In this document: in pieces, positions 54,210 to 63,780 of the stretch | Layout of the letters: each line of letters begins with the position of its first letter | Numbering within the stretch: the first letter of the stretch is position 1 | Origin: Bacteroidetes bacterium UBA7662 | Lineage (GTDB): Bacteria > Bacteroidota > Bacteroidia > UBA7662 | Reading direction: 5' to 3' | DNA length: 64,000 nucleotides | Assembly (NCBI GenBank): GCA_002483345.1 | Contig: DLHS01000015.1 | Coordinates: 1,197-65,196 of the forward strand | Position numbers and translations under genes: made by a program | The notes under the pieces: model-generated | Seen by the model: only the letters and a program-made list of their open reading frames with translations | Databases searched by the model: none | Told to the model about the DNA's origin: nothing

Positions 54210-54686
54210 TTAGAAATTCGCTGAATGTCCTTTGAAATTCCGGAGATAAACCAGTAAACGGGCTTCCGCACATACATTTCCGGCTTTATCGATGGCTTGT
54301 GCAGTCATCCATTGCTGAAATTTACCTTGTTCCTTCAACGCAATTTCAGCCGCAGCAATGGCCTCTTCTGATATCTCAAAACGAATGCTTAAATCAGAAG
54401 CGGCAGGTTTACGGTAGTCAATTTCTGCGCTTTTCAGCCATGCTTCCAGCTTTTGACCCTTGTGAGCAAAAATCTGCCACATCAGAATCGAATGAAAAGG
54501 GTCAAAGGCACTGAAGATTGTGCCTCCGAAGATGGTGCGTTGCAGGTTTTTATTAAATACGCTGTGTTTCACCCGAACCTCCGCCCACCGGAAGTCGTCG
54601 GCAATGGCAGTCACTTTTACCCTCGAAAACAACAGCGGAGGGAAAAGCGAAAGCATCCATTTGATTTGCCAGGGGCGGAATTTCAT
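54210..54686 (-). CDS. DUF4442 domain-containing hotdog-fold protein
   Basis: 158 residues, matching DUF4442, a hotdog-fold family related to acyl-CoA thioesterases. Visible segments are VKHSVFNKNLQRTIFGGTIFSAFDPFHSILMW and KSAEIDYRKPAASDLSIRFEIS. No signal peptide. It probably handles an acyl-CoA or acyl-carrier substrate in the cytoplasm, inferred from the fold. It follows the PhoD-like gene by 12 bp on the same strand. Confidence 0.85.
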   Translation of the reverse strand: MKFRPWQIKWMLSLFPPLLFSRVKVTAIADDFRWAEVRVKHSVFNKNLQRTIFGGTIFSAFDPFHSILMWQIFAHKGQKLEAWLKSAEIDYRKPAASDLSIRFEISEEAIAAAEIALKEQGKFQQWMTAQAIDKAGNVCAEARLLVYLRNFKGHSANF

Positions 54687-54698
54687 TGTATTGGTAGT

Positions 54699-56012
54699 TT
54701 AATGCTGCCGGGTAAGTTTGTATTGGTATACCTCTTTGCCGGTATTGTCGACAAAACGAATCAGCAGTTCCCGTTCTTTACGGGGGCCGCTGAATTCGAA
54801 CAGGGCAAAGTTACGTTGCAGGACCAGACTTCCTTCGATACGATTGGCATTTGGCTCATTATCACGACTTCTGGCAAAAGAGGAGGTGAGGGGTGAGGCG
54901 GTCACATCATGGAACACGATGCCCTCTACCGTTAAGCGGCTGATTTCACTGTGATGGCGGTCTCCAGTTACAAAAACCACGTTTTTAATGCCTTCGGCAG
55001 CGATTCTCCGCAGTAGTTTTTCCCTTTCGCAGGCAAAAACGGCATAGTTCTCATACACGGCCATGCTGTTAAGCACCTGACTGCCGTTGGCAACAATTTT
55101 ATATGGGGCATCACTGAATTTCAGGGCATTAATGAGCCATTCAATCTGAGCTTCTCCCAACATCTCCCTTTCACAACTGTCATGCAGTGATTCCGAACTG
55201 CGGCTCCAGCGATCGTCGAGCAGGAAAAAATCAACATCTCTGAAACGGAAGGCGGTGGTAATGCCAGGGACCTCCGGAGTACCCACAGTAGGGTTTGCCC
55301 AGAATAGCTTAAAAGCTTCCAGCGAGTAGTTCTTATGAACCCAGCTTTTGTTGGCGTCATTCGGGCCGTAATCGTGATCGTCCCAGATGGCGTAATTTGG
55401 GCAAACGGCCAGCATCTGCTGCATTTCGGGTATGGCCCGGCTGTGGCTGTAGCGGTGTAATACACCTGCCCGGCTGCTCCAGTCTGCTTCCCTCAGGTAG
55501 GTGTTGTCTCCCAACCAGAGCATCATATCAGGTTTTGCTTCAGCCATACGTTCGAAAATGAAGTAATCGCCACCATAGGGTTTACCGGGACGATCGTACA
55601 CAGTTTCATTGATGAAATTACAGCTGCCCATGGCCACTTTGAAGGCAGGTGGATCGTTGCGCCACTGCCAGAGTGGCTGGGTACTGAATAACAAGGGGTA
55701 AGGTCTTGCGACTGCCTTGCCATCAGCCAGCACGCGGTATTCATAGGTAGTGCCCGGCTCCAGCAAGGCGATGGTAAACGTCAGGCAATGGGCTTCCGAC
55801 GGTCGGCTTTTAAGGGTTTCGGTTTTCTGCCAGAGATTTGTATTTCCCTGCTTTTTGTACTCCAGGGTTACGGAAGCAGCTTTTTCAGTCTGCAACCAGA
55901 TGCGGGCTTCGCGCATATCGGTATGACCCAGCATGGGACCGGCAACCAACTGTGCCAGCGCTGTGGTTACCAGAAATAAGTGAAGAAGGAGCAGTAAAAG
56001 GGTCTTTTTCAT
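54699..56012 (-). CDS. PhoD-like alkaline phosphatase (metallophosphoesterase)
   Basis: 437 residues from ATG 56012 (MKKTLLLLLLHLFLVTTALAQ signal peptide); six codons upstream are dropped. PhoD features are an N-terminal Fn3-like domain (RIWLQTEKAASVTLEYK), then the metal-binding core: MGSCNFI, MLWLGDNTYLRE, AIWDDHDYGPND and FVTGDRHHSEIS. The enzyme hydrolyses phosphate mono- or diesters outside the cytoplasm and belongs to a different family from the phosphatase at 29016. It forms an operon with the DUF4442 gene. Its start is divergent from the ftcD start, 90 bp apart. Confidence 0.92.
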   Translation of the reverse strand: MKKTLLLLLLHLFLVTTALAQLVAGPMLGHTDMREARIWLQTEKAASVTLEYKKQGNTNLWQKTETLKSRPSEAHCLTFTIALLEPGTTYEYRVLADGKAVARPYPLLFSTQPLWQWRNDPPAFKVAMGSCNFINETVYDRPGKPYGGDYFIFERMAEAKPDMMLWLGDNTYLREADWSSRAGVLHRYSHSRAIPEMQQMLAVCPNYAIWDDHDYGPNDANKSWVHKNYSLEAFKLFWANPTVGTPEVPGITTAFRFRDVDFFLLDDRWSRSSESLHDSCEREMLGEAQIEWLINALKFSDAPYKIVANGSQVLNSMAVYENYAVFACEREKLLRRIAAEGIKNVVFVTGDRHHSEISRLTVEGIVFHDVTASPLTSSFARSRDNEPNANRIEGSLVLQRNFALFEFSGPRKERELLIRFVDNTGKEVYQYKLTRQH

Positions 56013-56074
56013 GACATAACTTTGAAGCAAGATAAGGCTTCCATGTTATCGCTGCATTGCGAATACAGAAAGCA

Positions 56075-56082
56075 TAACTTTG
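56075..56082 (+). promoter_or_regulatory. -7 element of ftcD
   Basis: TAACTTTG, a perfect TAnnTTTG, 21 bases before the ATG at 56103. A second TAACTTTG lies at 56017-56024. Confidence 0.5.
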
Positions 56083-56102
56083 TGTCACCAAGCGTAAAAC
56101 CC

Positions 56103-57794
56103 ATGCAAAAACTGATTGAATGCGTCCCCAATTTCTCAGAAGGGCGCGATATGAGTGTTATCAAACAAATCACCGACCAGATTGAAAGTGTGGCCGGTGT
56201 AAAACTACTCGATGTAGACCCGGGCAAAGCTACCAACCGCACGGTGGTTACTTTTGTGGGGCCACCTCAGGAAGTCATTGAAGCGGCCTTTCTGGCGATT
56301 CAGAAAGCCGCAGAGGTCATCGACATGCGTAAACACAGCGGCGAACACGCCCGCATGGGGGCTACCGATGTTTGCCCGTTGATACCTATCAGTGGCATAA
56401 GCATGGAAGAAACGGCTGAATTTGCCCGTAAACTGGGCAAAAGGGTAGGTGAAAACCTGAGTATCCCGGTTTTTCTCTACGAAAAGGCTGCCAGTAAACC
56501 TGAACGCCAGAATCTGGCAACCATCCGGGCCGGGGAGTATGAAGGCCTGGCCAATAAGCTGAAAGACCCTAACTGGAAACCCGATTTTGGGCAAGCTGTA
56601 TTCAACGAACGTGCCGGCGCTACTGTGATAGGTGCCCGTGAATTCCTGATAGCCTACAACATCAACCTCAATACTCCATCTACCCGCATCGCGAATGCTA
56701 TCGCCTTTGATGTCAGGGAAGCCGGCAGGATCAAACGCAAAGGCCACCCGGTTTTGGGAGAGATAGAAACCGATGACAGTGGTGAACCTGTCCGCATACC
56801 GGGAAGCTTGAAATCAGTGAAGGCAGTAGGTTGGTTTATAGAGGAATATGGATTTGCACAGATTTCCATGAACCTCACCAATGTGGCAGTCACACCCGTC
56901 CACAAAGCCTTTGATGAAGTGGTGCGCGCAGCCGCTGAAAGGGGGGTAAGGGTTACCGGCTCAGAGCTGGTAGGACTGATCCCATTGCAGGCCATGCTGG
57001 ATGCCGGTCGTTATTTTCTGGAGAAAATGGGCAGGTCTGCCGGTGTTTCAGAAGCTGACTTGATTACAACTGCCGTCCGATCCATGGGACTGGCCGAACT
57101 GGGACCTTTTGATCCGCAGAAAAAAATAATCGAGTATGTCATCGCTGATAAAGGTCAAAGCCGACTTGTAAACATGGACTTGCGGGCTTTCGCAGATGAA
57201 ACAGCCGCTGAATCGCCCGCGCCGGGTGGTGGTTCCATTGCTGCCTATACAGGGGCTTTGGGTGTATCACTGGCGGCTATGGTAGCCAATTTATCGGCAG
57301 CCAAAAGGGGATGGGAAGATCAATTCTCCTATTTCAGCGACATGGCGGTGAAAAGCCAGACACTCAAAGAGGCGCTTCTGCGAAAAGTAGATGAGGACAC
57401 CCTTGCCTTTGACGGTATTATGCAGGCTTTTGCCTTGCCCAAAAGCACGCCTGAGGAGAAACAAGCCCGAAGCAAAGCCATTCAGGACGCTACGGTAGTC
57501 GCCATTGAGACCCCTTTGTCTGTCATGCGCCTGGCTTTACAATCTTTCGAACCCATCCGGGCCATGATTGAAAAGGGAAATCCTAATTCTGTGACCGATG
57601 CAGGAGTTGGCGCCCTGTGTGCCAGAACCGCCATCTATGGTGCCTATATGAATGTGAAAGTAAATCTGAGTGGCATAAAAGACAAAAGTTACTCAGATAA
57701 AGTAATGTCCGAATCAGAAACTATTCTGTCTCAGGCATTAAAGCTGGAGGCGGAGCTGCTGGCGTTGGTTGATCAGCGACTGGCTGCGGGTTGA
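56103..57794 (+). CDS. ftcD: Bifunctional glutamate formiminotransferase / formiminotetrahydrofolate cyclodeaminase
   Basis: 563 residues from ATG 56103 (MQKLIECVPNFSEGRD); an upstream frame from 56022 would run through the promoter. The formiminotransferase N- and C-domains cover about 1-330 (KHSGEHARMGATDVCPLIPI, GARFLIAYNIN-like GAREFLIAYNIN, EEYGFAQISMNLTN). The cyclodeaminase domain covers about 360-560 (SPAPGGGSIAAYTGALGVSLAAMVANLS). It moves the formimino group from formiminoglutamate (histidine breakdown) to tetrahydrofolate and deaminates it to methenyl-THF. No other hut gene is in view. The last 74 bp overlap the convergent OstA-like gene. Confidence 0.94.
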   Translation: MQKLIECVPNFSEGRDMSVIKQITDQIESVAGVKLLDVDPGKATNRTVVTFVGPPQEVIEAAFLAIQKAAEVIDMRKHSGEHARMGATDVCPLIPISGISMEETAEFARKLGKRVGENLSIPVFLYEKAASKPERQNLATIRAGEYEGLANKLKDPNWKPDFGQAVFNERAGATVIGAREFLIAYNINLNTPSTRIANAIAFDVREAGRIKRKGHPVLGEIETDDSGEPVRIPGSLKSVKAVGWFIEEYGFAQISMNLTNVAVTPVHKAFDEVVRAAAERGVRVTGSELVGLIPLQAMLDAGRYFLEKMGRSAGVSEADLITTAVRSMGLAELGPFDPQKKIIEYVIADKGQSRLVNMDLRAFADETAAESPAPGGGSIAAYTGALGVSLAAMVANLSAAKRGWEDQFSYFSDMAVKSQTLKEALLRKVDEDTLAFDGIMQAFALPKSTPEEKQARSKAIQDATVVAIETPLSVMRLALQSFEPIRAMIEKGNPNSVTDAGVGALCARTAIYGAYMNVKVNLSGIKDKSYSDKVMSESETILSQALKLEAELLALVDQRLAAG

Positions 57795-59325
57795 GAAGTT
57801 TATAAAGGCCTCTTTCCGGATTACAAATAAAAGCCTCCTCCATGCGGAAGGAGGCTAATTTTTTGCGGTCAGCCTCCCATTTGAAACCTTTCAGACGGAA
57901 TTCCAGGGGATTTACCTGATCGATAGGATGAAGGACGGCAACAGGTTGGACATAAAAACGAATATCGACAGGCCGGTTATCTTCCAGCAGTATAGTGATA
58001 TCACTCGATTCTATCTTATTCGCCCCCATCAGGCTGCCATCTTCCCGCTCTACATAATAGATGCTTTGTCCGTTGCCTTTGATATCAATCCGCGCCATCT
58101 GACGGTTTTCAAACCAGGCTGTCATGTCCTTACCCTTTACCTGACTGTAACGGAGTGAGTCTTCTTCTTTCACCATCAGGCCGTCTCTGTACATCTCCAG
58201 CCGGTCAAAATCTTTTCCTTTGGTATACAACTCCATAAATTCCGAAGTAATCTGGAATTCAGCAGACCATATCACAGGATTCCGGTAAAACCGGAAGACG
58301 GAATCTGTTTCCACATAACTCAGTGAATCACAGAGCAGCAGCAAATCTGATTTTTGAATCACCGGTAGAAAATGGGCCAGCAACACATTGGTGCTGTCTC
58401 CGATGCGGTTTTGGTAGATGGTGTCAGCGGTGAGATAAAGCGTATCCGGATCGCTGAAATTCATCAGTATCGGGAAATTGTAGACTACAGAAGTTCCTTT
58501 TTTACGATCAAAACGGGTGTATCCGCCCCTGACTTCTGTTTTCTCCAGGGTATCAATCACCTGGACCCCGCCGATACAATAGCCTCGCTGCAGGCTGTCG
58601 TTGAAGTAAATGGTGTCTGCGCGGATGAACTGGTGGCTGTCAATCGCCACTTGTCCGTTTTTGGTGAGGAACGATTCACGCGTCTGTGTTTTGAACCACC
58701 CCCCTTCGGTATAGGTCGTACTCCGGTCGGAGTAGATATACGTTGGCCCGAAAAAATCAGCCTTTTTAAGCAAGGTGTGGTAGTGCAGGGTGTCGCCGGT
58801 GAGCCGGAAATCTGGGTGGTCGAGGGTTACATTTTTTTGGAAAAATAGCTTTTTAAGATTGCTGTCGTACAGGCCGTTTTTGCTTTTCAGGACTGCTTCG
58901 GCATTGGTGATGACAGCAGGAGTGTTGTAGCGGGCAATTTTATTGGCCGTATTGTAGTACAGTATGTCAGTCCGGAGGGTCATCTCTCCATCGGTAACCA
59001 CTACCTCTCCTTTGAGATAGGCATCTTTGCTGTTGCCATCATACTCCAGATAGCGGGAGCGGGCATCCATCTTGCCGGGTTGCAGTATACGCACCTTTCC
59101 GAAGGCCGTGGCTTTGTTCTGGTCGACATAGAGGTAGGCGCTGTCACAAAACAACTGAACGTCGTTCTGGCGCAGGATTACATCCCCCAGCAGCTTACGG
59201 ATCTTCGAGCCACCTGACTCTTCATATGTGCCTTCACGCGACCTTTCGATGGTTATCAGGTTTTTGCCTTGCCCGAAAAGCAGGAGCGGTAATACGCTGA
59301 AATAGAGGAGCAGTAGTTTTTTCAA
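57721..59325 (-). CDS. OstA/LptA-like LPS transport protein
   Basis: 534 residues from TTG 59325, which gives the signal peptide MKKLLLLYFSVLPLLLFGQ and lies 25 bases after a perfect -7 box. The ATGs farther upstream (59385, 59412) lie before that box and are unlikely. The OstA-like beta-jellyroll repeats are visible: LGDVILRQNDVQLFCDSAYLYVDQNKATAFGKVRI, YNTANKIARYNTPAVITN, KNVTLDHPDFRLTGDTLHYH. This large Bacteroidota form is probably a periplasmic carrier for lipopolysaccharide. The Pro-rich tail (PTPAAPPPALMPETE) is coded antisense to the end of ftcD over 74 bp. Confidence 0.88.
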   Translation of the reverse strand: MKKLLLLYFSVLPLLLFGQGKNLITIERSREGTYEESGGSKIRKLLGDVILRQNDVQLFCDSAYLYVDQNKATAFGKVRILQPGKMDARSRYLEYDGNSKDAYLKGEVVVTDGEMTLRTDILYYNTANKIARYNTPAVITNAEAVLKSKNGLYDSNLKKLFFQKNVTLDHPDFRLTGDTLHYHTLLKKADFFGPTYIYSDRSTTYTEGGWFKTQTRESFLTKNGQVAIDSHQFIRADTIYFNDSLQRGYCIGGVQVIDTLEKTEVRGGYTRFDRKKGTSVVYNFPILMNFSDPDTLYLTADTIYQNRIGDSTNVLLAHFLPVIQKSDLLLLCDSLSYVETDSVFRFYRNPVIWSAEFQITSEFMELYTKGKDFDRLEMYRDGLMVKEEDSLRYSQVKGKDMTAWFENRQMARIDIKGNGQSIYYVEREDGSLMGANKIESSDITILLEDNRPVDIRFYVQPVAVLHPIDQVNPLEFRLKGFKWEADRKKLASFRMEEAFICNPERGLYKLLNPQPVADQPTPAAPPPALMPETE

Positions 59326-59349
59326 AAGCTTGTGGCAGAATCTGACGAC

Positions 59350-59357
59350 CAAAATTA
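59350..59357 (-). promoter_or_regulatory. -7 element of the OstA-like gene
   Basis: TAATTTTG on the minus strand, a perfect TAnnTTTG. It supports the TTG start at 59325. Confidence 0.6.
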
Positions 59358-59413
59358 GGCGAATTCGTGTAGTTTTAACGTTCATTTTGCTGCAATTAGC
59401 GTTAGAGTCCTTC

Positions 59414-60529
59414 ATGAATCTCCTTTTTCTTGCATCCTGGTACCCATCTGATGAACAAGCCCGCAACGGATTGTTTATACTGCGGCATGCAGAGGCATTG
59501 GCAAAGCATAGTGAACACCGGGTACAGGTGGCAGCTGCCCTGACTGACAGCCAGGTGAAAAATATCCGGCTGACCTCCTTCGAAGCCGAAGGAGTTACGC
59601 ACTGGGTAGGGCGATACCCTGCCTCTCGCTATGGGCTGCTGCAGGCGTTTCGGTATATACAGACTTATCTGCGCATTATCCGTCAGGTCCGAAAGCAAGG
59701 TGCAAAACCGGATATGCTGGTTGTAAACGTTTTGTGGCGGGCGGGTATTGTCGCCTGGTTATACAACTTAATGACCTCCACACCTTATATCATTATCGAA
59801 CATTGGTCTGGTTATATGCCTGAAGGAGAAGGGTATAATGGATTTTATCGTAAGTATTTATCTAAGTTAATTGCTGATCAGGCGGAACATATTCTGCCCG
59901 TCTCCCATTACCTTGCCAGCAGCATGCGCGGACAAGGGTTCAACAATCGTTTTACGGTGCTTCCGAATGTAGTGGATACCAAACGGTATCGGCCGGCTCA
60001 AATCCGAAAATTAAATCCTGCTCCGGTTTTATTGCATGTTTCCAACCTGGCACCTGAGAAAAATTTCGGAACCGTTATAGAAATCTGGCATACGCTGAAG
60101 CAGGAATTCCCCGCAACTGAGTTGCGTGTGGCCGGCGCGTATGACAATCTTACCAGAGAACGGTATGGAGATGAAACGGGGCTGCGCTGGCTGGGCTATC
60201 TGGAAGCCCCTGACCTTGCGACTGAATACCAACAGGCCGATTGTCTGGTCATGCCCAGCACCTTTGAAACCTTCTCTATTGTAGTTGCAGAGGCCCTGGC
60301 ATGCAATTGCCCTGTACTGGCCAGCAAGCTTGAAACTTTCCAATTGTATCAGGGAGCTAAAGGCCTGACATTACTGGATCGCCGGGAAACTGCTCTCTGG
60401 GTAGCGCATATTAAACGATTGTGGCAACAGGAAAGCGGAGAAGATGACTTTGAATTTATTGATTCCAGATTTTCTGAATTAAATGTTTCCAAAAAGCTTG
60501 CTGGTATAATTGAGGGTGTAATACATTGA
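59414..60529 (+). CDS. Glycosyltransferase family 4
   Basis: 371 residues from ATG 59414 (MNLLFLASWYPSDEQARNGLF), where the family begins; the frame extends upstream to 59330 but across the divergent promoter. A GT-B fold is visible: YIIIEHWSGYMP, VLPNVVDTKRYRP, LLHVSNLAPEKNF, and the donor-binding motif MPSTFETFSIVVAEALACNCPVLAS with the paired Glu of the Ex7E retaining type. It transfers a sugar to a growing glycan on the cytoplasmic side. With the flippase and asparagine synthase downstream it looks like part of a surface polysaccharide locus. Confidence 0.9.
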   Translation: MNLLFLASWYPSDEQARNGLFILRHAEALAKHSEHRVQVAAALTDSQVKNIRLTSFEAEGVTHWVGRYPASRYGLLQAFRYIQTYLRIIRQVRKQGAKPDMLVVNVLWRAGIVAWLYNLMTSTPYIIIEHWSGYMPEGEGYNGFYRKYLSKLIADQAEHILPVSHYLASSMRGQGFNNRFTVLPNVVDTKRYRPAQIRKLNPAPVLLHVSNLAPEKNFGTVIEIWHTLKQEFPATELRVAGAYDNLTRERYGDETGLRWLGYLEAPDLATEYQQADCLVMPSTFETFSIVVAEALACNCPVLASKLETFQLYQGAKGLTLLDRRETALWVAHIKRLWQQESGEDDFEFIDSRFSELNVSKKLAGIIEGVIH

Positions 60530-61806
60530 TTAAAATCATTCTTCACACCTTCGCCAGTAAGCTCTTCAACGCCCTGCTGAATTTTGGACTGGTAGTCCTC
60601 ACTGCCCGTTTTTTAGGAGCGGAGGTCCGTGGAGAGATTAGTCTGCTCATAGCTACCTTGTATCTTTTTGTACTTGCAAGTGGTTTTGTGGGGGGTGGAG
60701 CCATGATATACCTGGCACCTCGTTTTCCCCGCAGGCAATTATTGATTTTTGCTTATTTATGGGCACTGTTTATTTCGGTCATCCTGGTACCCTTCTGCCT
60801 GTATTGGCCGGGATTACCTGATCCTGTGCTGCTACACTGGGTGTTGCTTTCGTTGCTTTTTAATCTTACAGCTGCCAATCGGTATATGCTGATAGCAACA
60901 GAGAAGATCAAGACTGATAACCTGTTGGGAATTTTGTTGAACGGGGTGCAGTTGTTATGCCTGGGGGCGTTTGTTTTTATAGCCAATCAAAGCGATTTAA
61001 TGGCTTTCGTATTGGTTTTGTACGTTAGCTGGGGACTTGCACTGGCCGTTTCAGGCTGGCATATCAGAAAGATATGGTCAGAAAACAACCCGACCAGGTG
61101 GCAGGTTACCGGTAAGGCCATGCTGCATTTTGGATTTTTGTCGCAGGGCGCTAATCTGGCGCAGTTTTTTGGCTACAGGATACAGTTTTACCTGATAGGT
61201 GGTTTTTTAGGTAAGGATGCTGTTGGCGTATTTTCAGTCGCTGTCGCCCTCTCAGAAGCTTTGTGGATGATAACCCAAAGCATTTCATTGGTGCAATTAT
61301 CCCGTATTTCAAATATGGAAGATGCCAGCCAAAGTACCGGCTGGTCGATTAAACTGATGAAGGCAAGTATGGTGCTGACATTGGCAGCCTTGTGCGTATT
61401 ACTGGCATTGCCCGGTTATGTTTTTGGATGGGTGTTCGGGCAGGATTTTACTGCTTTGAAACCTCTGATATGGCGCATGGCACCCGGAATTTTAGCTTTA
61501 TCGATGTCAAATATCATTGCACATTATTATGCCGGTATCGGAAAAGTGAAGGTGAATTTGCTGATTTCACTCCTGACCATGATTACGGTTTATCTGGCAA
61601 ACCTCTGGCTGATGTCGGAAGATGGCCTGAATGGTGCTGCCTGGGCTTCTTCTGTGGCCTACCTCTTGTCGGCTGCGGTATTGGTTGTCTATTTCCTCAG
61701 AAGTAACCACCTCCGCTGGCAGGAGGTGCTCCCGGGCAGAAAAGACAGCCTGATTTTACGTCAATTAATAGAACCTTATGTGCGGAATTACAGGAATCGT
61801 CCCTAA
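60526..61806 (+). CDS. Polysaccharide flippase (Wzx/MATE-like, oligosaccharide flippase family)
   Basis: 426 residues from TTG 60526 (TTGATT; the preceding stop TGA overlaps by 4 bp). About 12 hydrophobic helices fill the chain (KLFNALLNFGLVVLTARFLGAEVRGEISLL at the start is typical). It should move lipid-linked sugar units across the inner membrane. No ATG lies near the family start, so the TTG is the natural choice. The gene overlaps asnB by 29 bp, giving a tight glycosyltransferase-flippase-asnB operon. Confidence 0.88.
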   Translation: MIKIILHTFASKLFNALLNFGLVVLTARFLGAEVRGEISLLIATLYLFVLASGFVGGGAMIYLAPRFPRRQLLIFAYLWALFISVILVPFCLYWPGLPDPVLLHWVLLSLLFNLTAANRYMLIATEKIKTDNLLGILLNGVQLLCLGAFVFIANQSDLMAFVLVLYVSWGLALAVSGWHIRKIWSENNPTRWQVTGKAMLHFGFLSQGANLAQFFGYRIQFYLIGGFLGKDAVGVFSVAVALSEALWMITQSISLVQLSRISNMEDASQSTGWSIKLMKASMVLTLAALCVLLALPGYVFGWVFGQDFTALKPLIWRMAPGILALSMSNIIAHYYAGIGKVKVNLLISLLTMITVYLANLWLMSEDGLNGAAWASSVAYLLSAAVLVVYFLRSNHLRWQEVLPGRKDSLILRQLIEPYVRNYRNRP

Positions 61807-63739
61807 AGGCTCTTTTACTGAAACAGCGGTTGTACTGAGAAGAATGAACAACCGTTTGAAACACCGAGGACCGGATGACGCGGGTTTTTGGCTTGGAGAT
61901 GTTCAGAACAGCCGTTCTTTTGCAGATCCGGAAAGCCATCCCGATATAAGGGCAATCCTGCCGCTACTTGATACAGCTCTTACTCAAAAGGTTGGACTGG
62001 GTCATCGCCGCCTGTCCATCATTGACCTGTCACCGGCCGGTCATCAGCCAATGCTTAGTCAGGATGAACGTTTTGTCCTGAGCTACAACGGCGAACTGTA
62101 CAACTACATCGAATTACGGGCAGAACTGACCTCCAAAGGACATACTTTTAAAACGGCTGGTGATGCAGAAGTACTGATCGCCGCCTGGCAGCATTGGGGG
62201 CCCGATGCACTCAGCCATTTTGAAGGTATGTGGGCATTCGCCCTGTACGACCGCCAGGAGCACAAACTGTGGCTGGTAAGAGACAGAACGGGCGTAAAAC
62301 CCTTGTTTTACCTTACGACGAAGGAGGCTTTCCTGTTTGCTTCTGAACCTAAAGCCTTGCTGGCCAGCGGTCTTTATACGCCTGTCCTGAATGAAGGGGC
62401 TGCTTACAGTTTTCTGGTGCATGCTGCACTCGACGAGGATCAGGGGTATTTGTTAGAAGATATTCAGGAGTTAGCAGCCGGTCACTGGCTTCAATACGAC
62501 TTGCGTACTGACGATATGGAGGTCAAACGATACCACCAGCCTATCTGGAACGACGATCTGAAGGCAGCCAGTACCTTTCAGCGTGAACTTACGGTGACTA
62601 CTATCCGGGAGCAACTGACCAGATCGGTTAACCTTAGGTTACGCTCGGATGTAAAAGTGGGGGCGAGCCTTTCCGGAGGCCTCGACAGCGCTGCTTTAGC
62701 AGCACTGGCTGCCAAAGAGACAGGTTTTCCACTTTTTACGGCAGTTTATGACGGTTTTCCTGAAAATGAAGGTCATTACGCCAGAGCCGTAGCAGAGCTG
62801 TTGAAAGCAGACTGGCAGCCTGTTGAAGTAAATGCAGCAGGCATTGCTGACCGGCTGGAGGACATGGTAAACATACAGGATGGCCCTGTACTGGCATTGA
62901 GTACGTTTGCCCAGTTATTGATTTGCGAAACGGCACACCGGCAGGGAGTAACCATATTGCTCGATGGCCAGGGTGGAGATGAATTGTTTACAGGTTATGA
63001 CCGTTACTGGCTTAGTTTTTACCAGCAGGCTTTGCAAACAGGTAATTTATCTGTTCTGGGAGCCGCTTTTCAGCAAGCAGGCAAACAGAAATTATTATTC
63101 AATTCCATGTCGTCCCTGTTTCTGAACCCCTTGCTGGGAAACCGCCGGTTGGGCGCCTTTTTCAGGAATACATTGGCGCAACGAAAGCCAGAATTGGCCT
63201 ACCTGGATAAAAATTATGCAGAACAGCACTTTGCCCTGTCCATGGCTTATGTAAGCAGGGGCGTAGCGTCCAGTGTAAATGCCCAGCAAGCCAGAGAACT
63301 GTACGGCTATGACCTGAAAAACCTGCTGCGCTGGGGAGACCGCAACAGCATGTCGGCAGCCATTGAAAACAGAGCCCCCTTTGCCGACGACCCGCAACTG
63401 GCTCAGCTGTTACTGTCAATACCGGCAGCAGAAAAACTCGACATTCAAGGTGTCAGTAAAAAGCTGCTTAGAGAAGCCATGCAGGGTAAATTACCTGAAA
63501 TGGTGCTTCATAGGCAGGATAAACAGGGATTTACAACACCTCAGCTACCCTGGATGAAAACACTGTGGCCCGTATGGAAGCAATACCTGGAATATCTGCC
63601 CGGCTGGGTAAACAAAGGAGCCATCCACAGAGACGCTAACCGGTTGCTGGAGGATGCCCGGGGAGTTGCTTTTTTACTCAGAGCAGTATCACTGGGGGCG
63701 TGGCTTAAAAATTTGCAGGCCCATACCAAAAGCTTGTAA
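61778..63739 (+). CDS. asnB: Asparagine synthase (glutamine-hydrolysing)
   Basis: 653 residues. The N-terminal nucleophile domain starts MCGITGIVPKGSF with Cys2 exposed after Met removal, followed by HRGPDDAGFW, LGHRRLSIIDLS and YNGELYNYIELR. The ATP-pyrophosphatase domain has SLSGGLDSAALA near residue 300 and DGQGGDELFTGYDRYW. It makes asparagine or amidates a sugar precursor. Some members in polysaccharide loci amidate glycan components; the context leaves this open. A tRNA-His gene with its own promoter follows. Confidence 0.94.
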   Translation: MCGITGIVPKGSFTETAVVLRRMNNRLKHRGPDDAGFWLGDVQNSRSFADPESHPDIRAILPLLDTALTQKVGLGHRRLSIIDLSPAGHQPMLSQDERFVLSYNGELYNYIELRAELTSKGHTFKTAGDAEVLIAAWQHWGPDALSHFEGMWAFALYDRQEHKLWLVRDRTGVKPLFYLTTKEAFLFASEPKALLASGLYTPVLNEGAAYSFLVHAALDEDQGYLLEDIQELAAGHWLQYDLRTDDMEVKRYHQPIWNDDLKAASTFQRELTVTTIREQLTRSVNLRLRSDVKVGASLSGGLDSAALAALAAKETGFPLFTAVYDGFPENEGHYARAVAELLKADWQPVEVNAAGIADRLEDMVNIQDGPVLALSTFAQLLICETAHRQGVTILLDGQGGDELFTGYDRYWLSFYQQALQTGNLSVLGAAFQQAGKQKLLFNSMSSLFLNPLLGNRRLGAFFRNTLAQRKPELAYLDKNYAEQHFALSMAYVSRGVASSVNAQQARELYGYDLKNLLRWGDRNSMSAAIENRAPFADDPQLAQLLLSIPAAEKLDIQGVSKKLLREAMQGKLPEMVLHRQDKQGFTTPQLPWMKTLWPVWKQYLEYLPGWVNKGAIHRDANRLLEDARGVAFLLRAVSLGAWLKNLQAHTKSL

Positions 63740-63765
63740 ATAATTTCAAAAAGAGGCTATATTTG
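63735..63765 (+). promoter_or_regulatory. Promoter of tRNA-His
   Basis: TTG at 63735-63737 and TATATTTG at 63758-63765, 20 bp apart, match the -33/-7 pattern with a perfect -7 box. RNA start is expected near 63770. The -33 box overlaps the last codons of asnB. Confidence 0.7.
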
Positions 63766-63780
63766 CATTCCCTTAACAAT

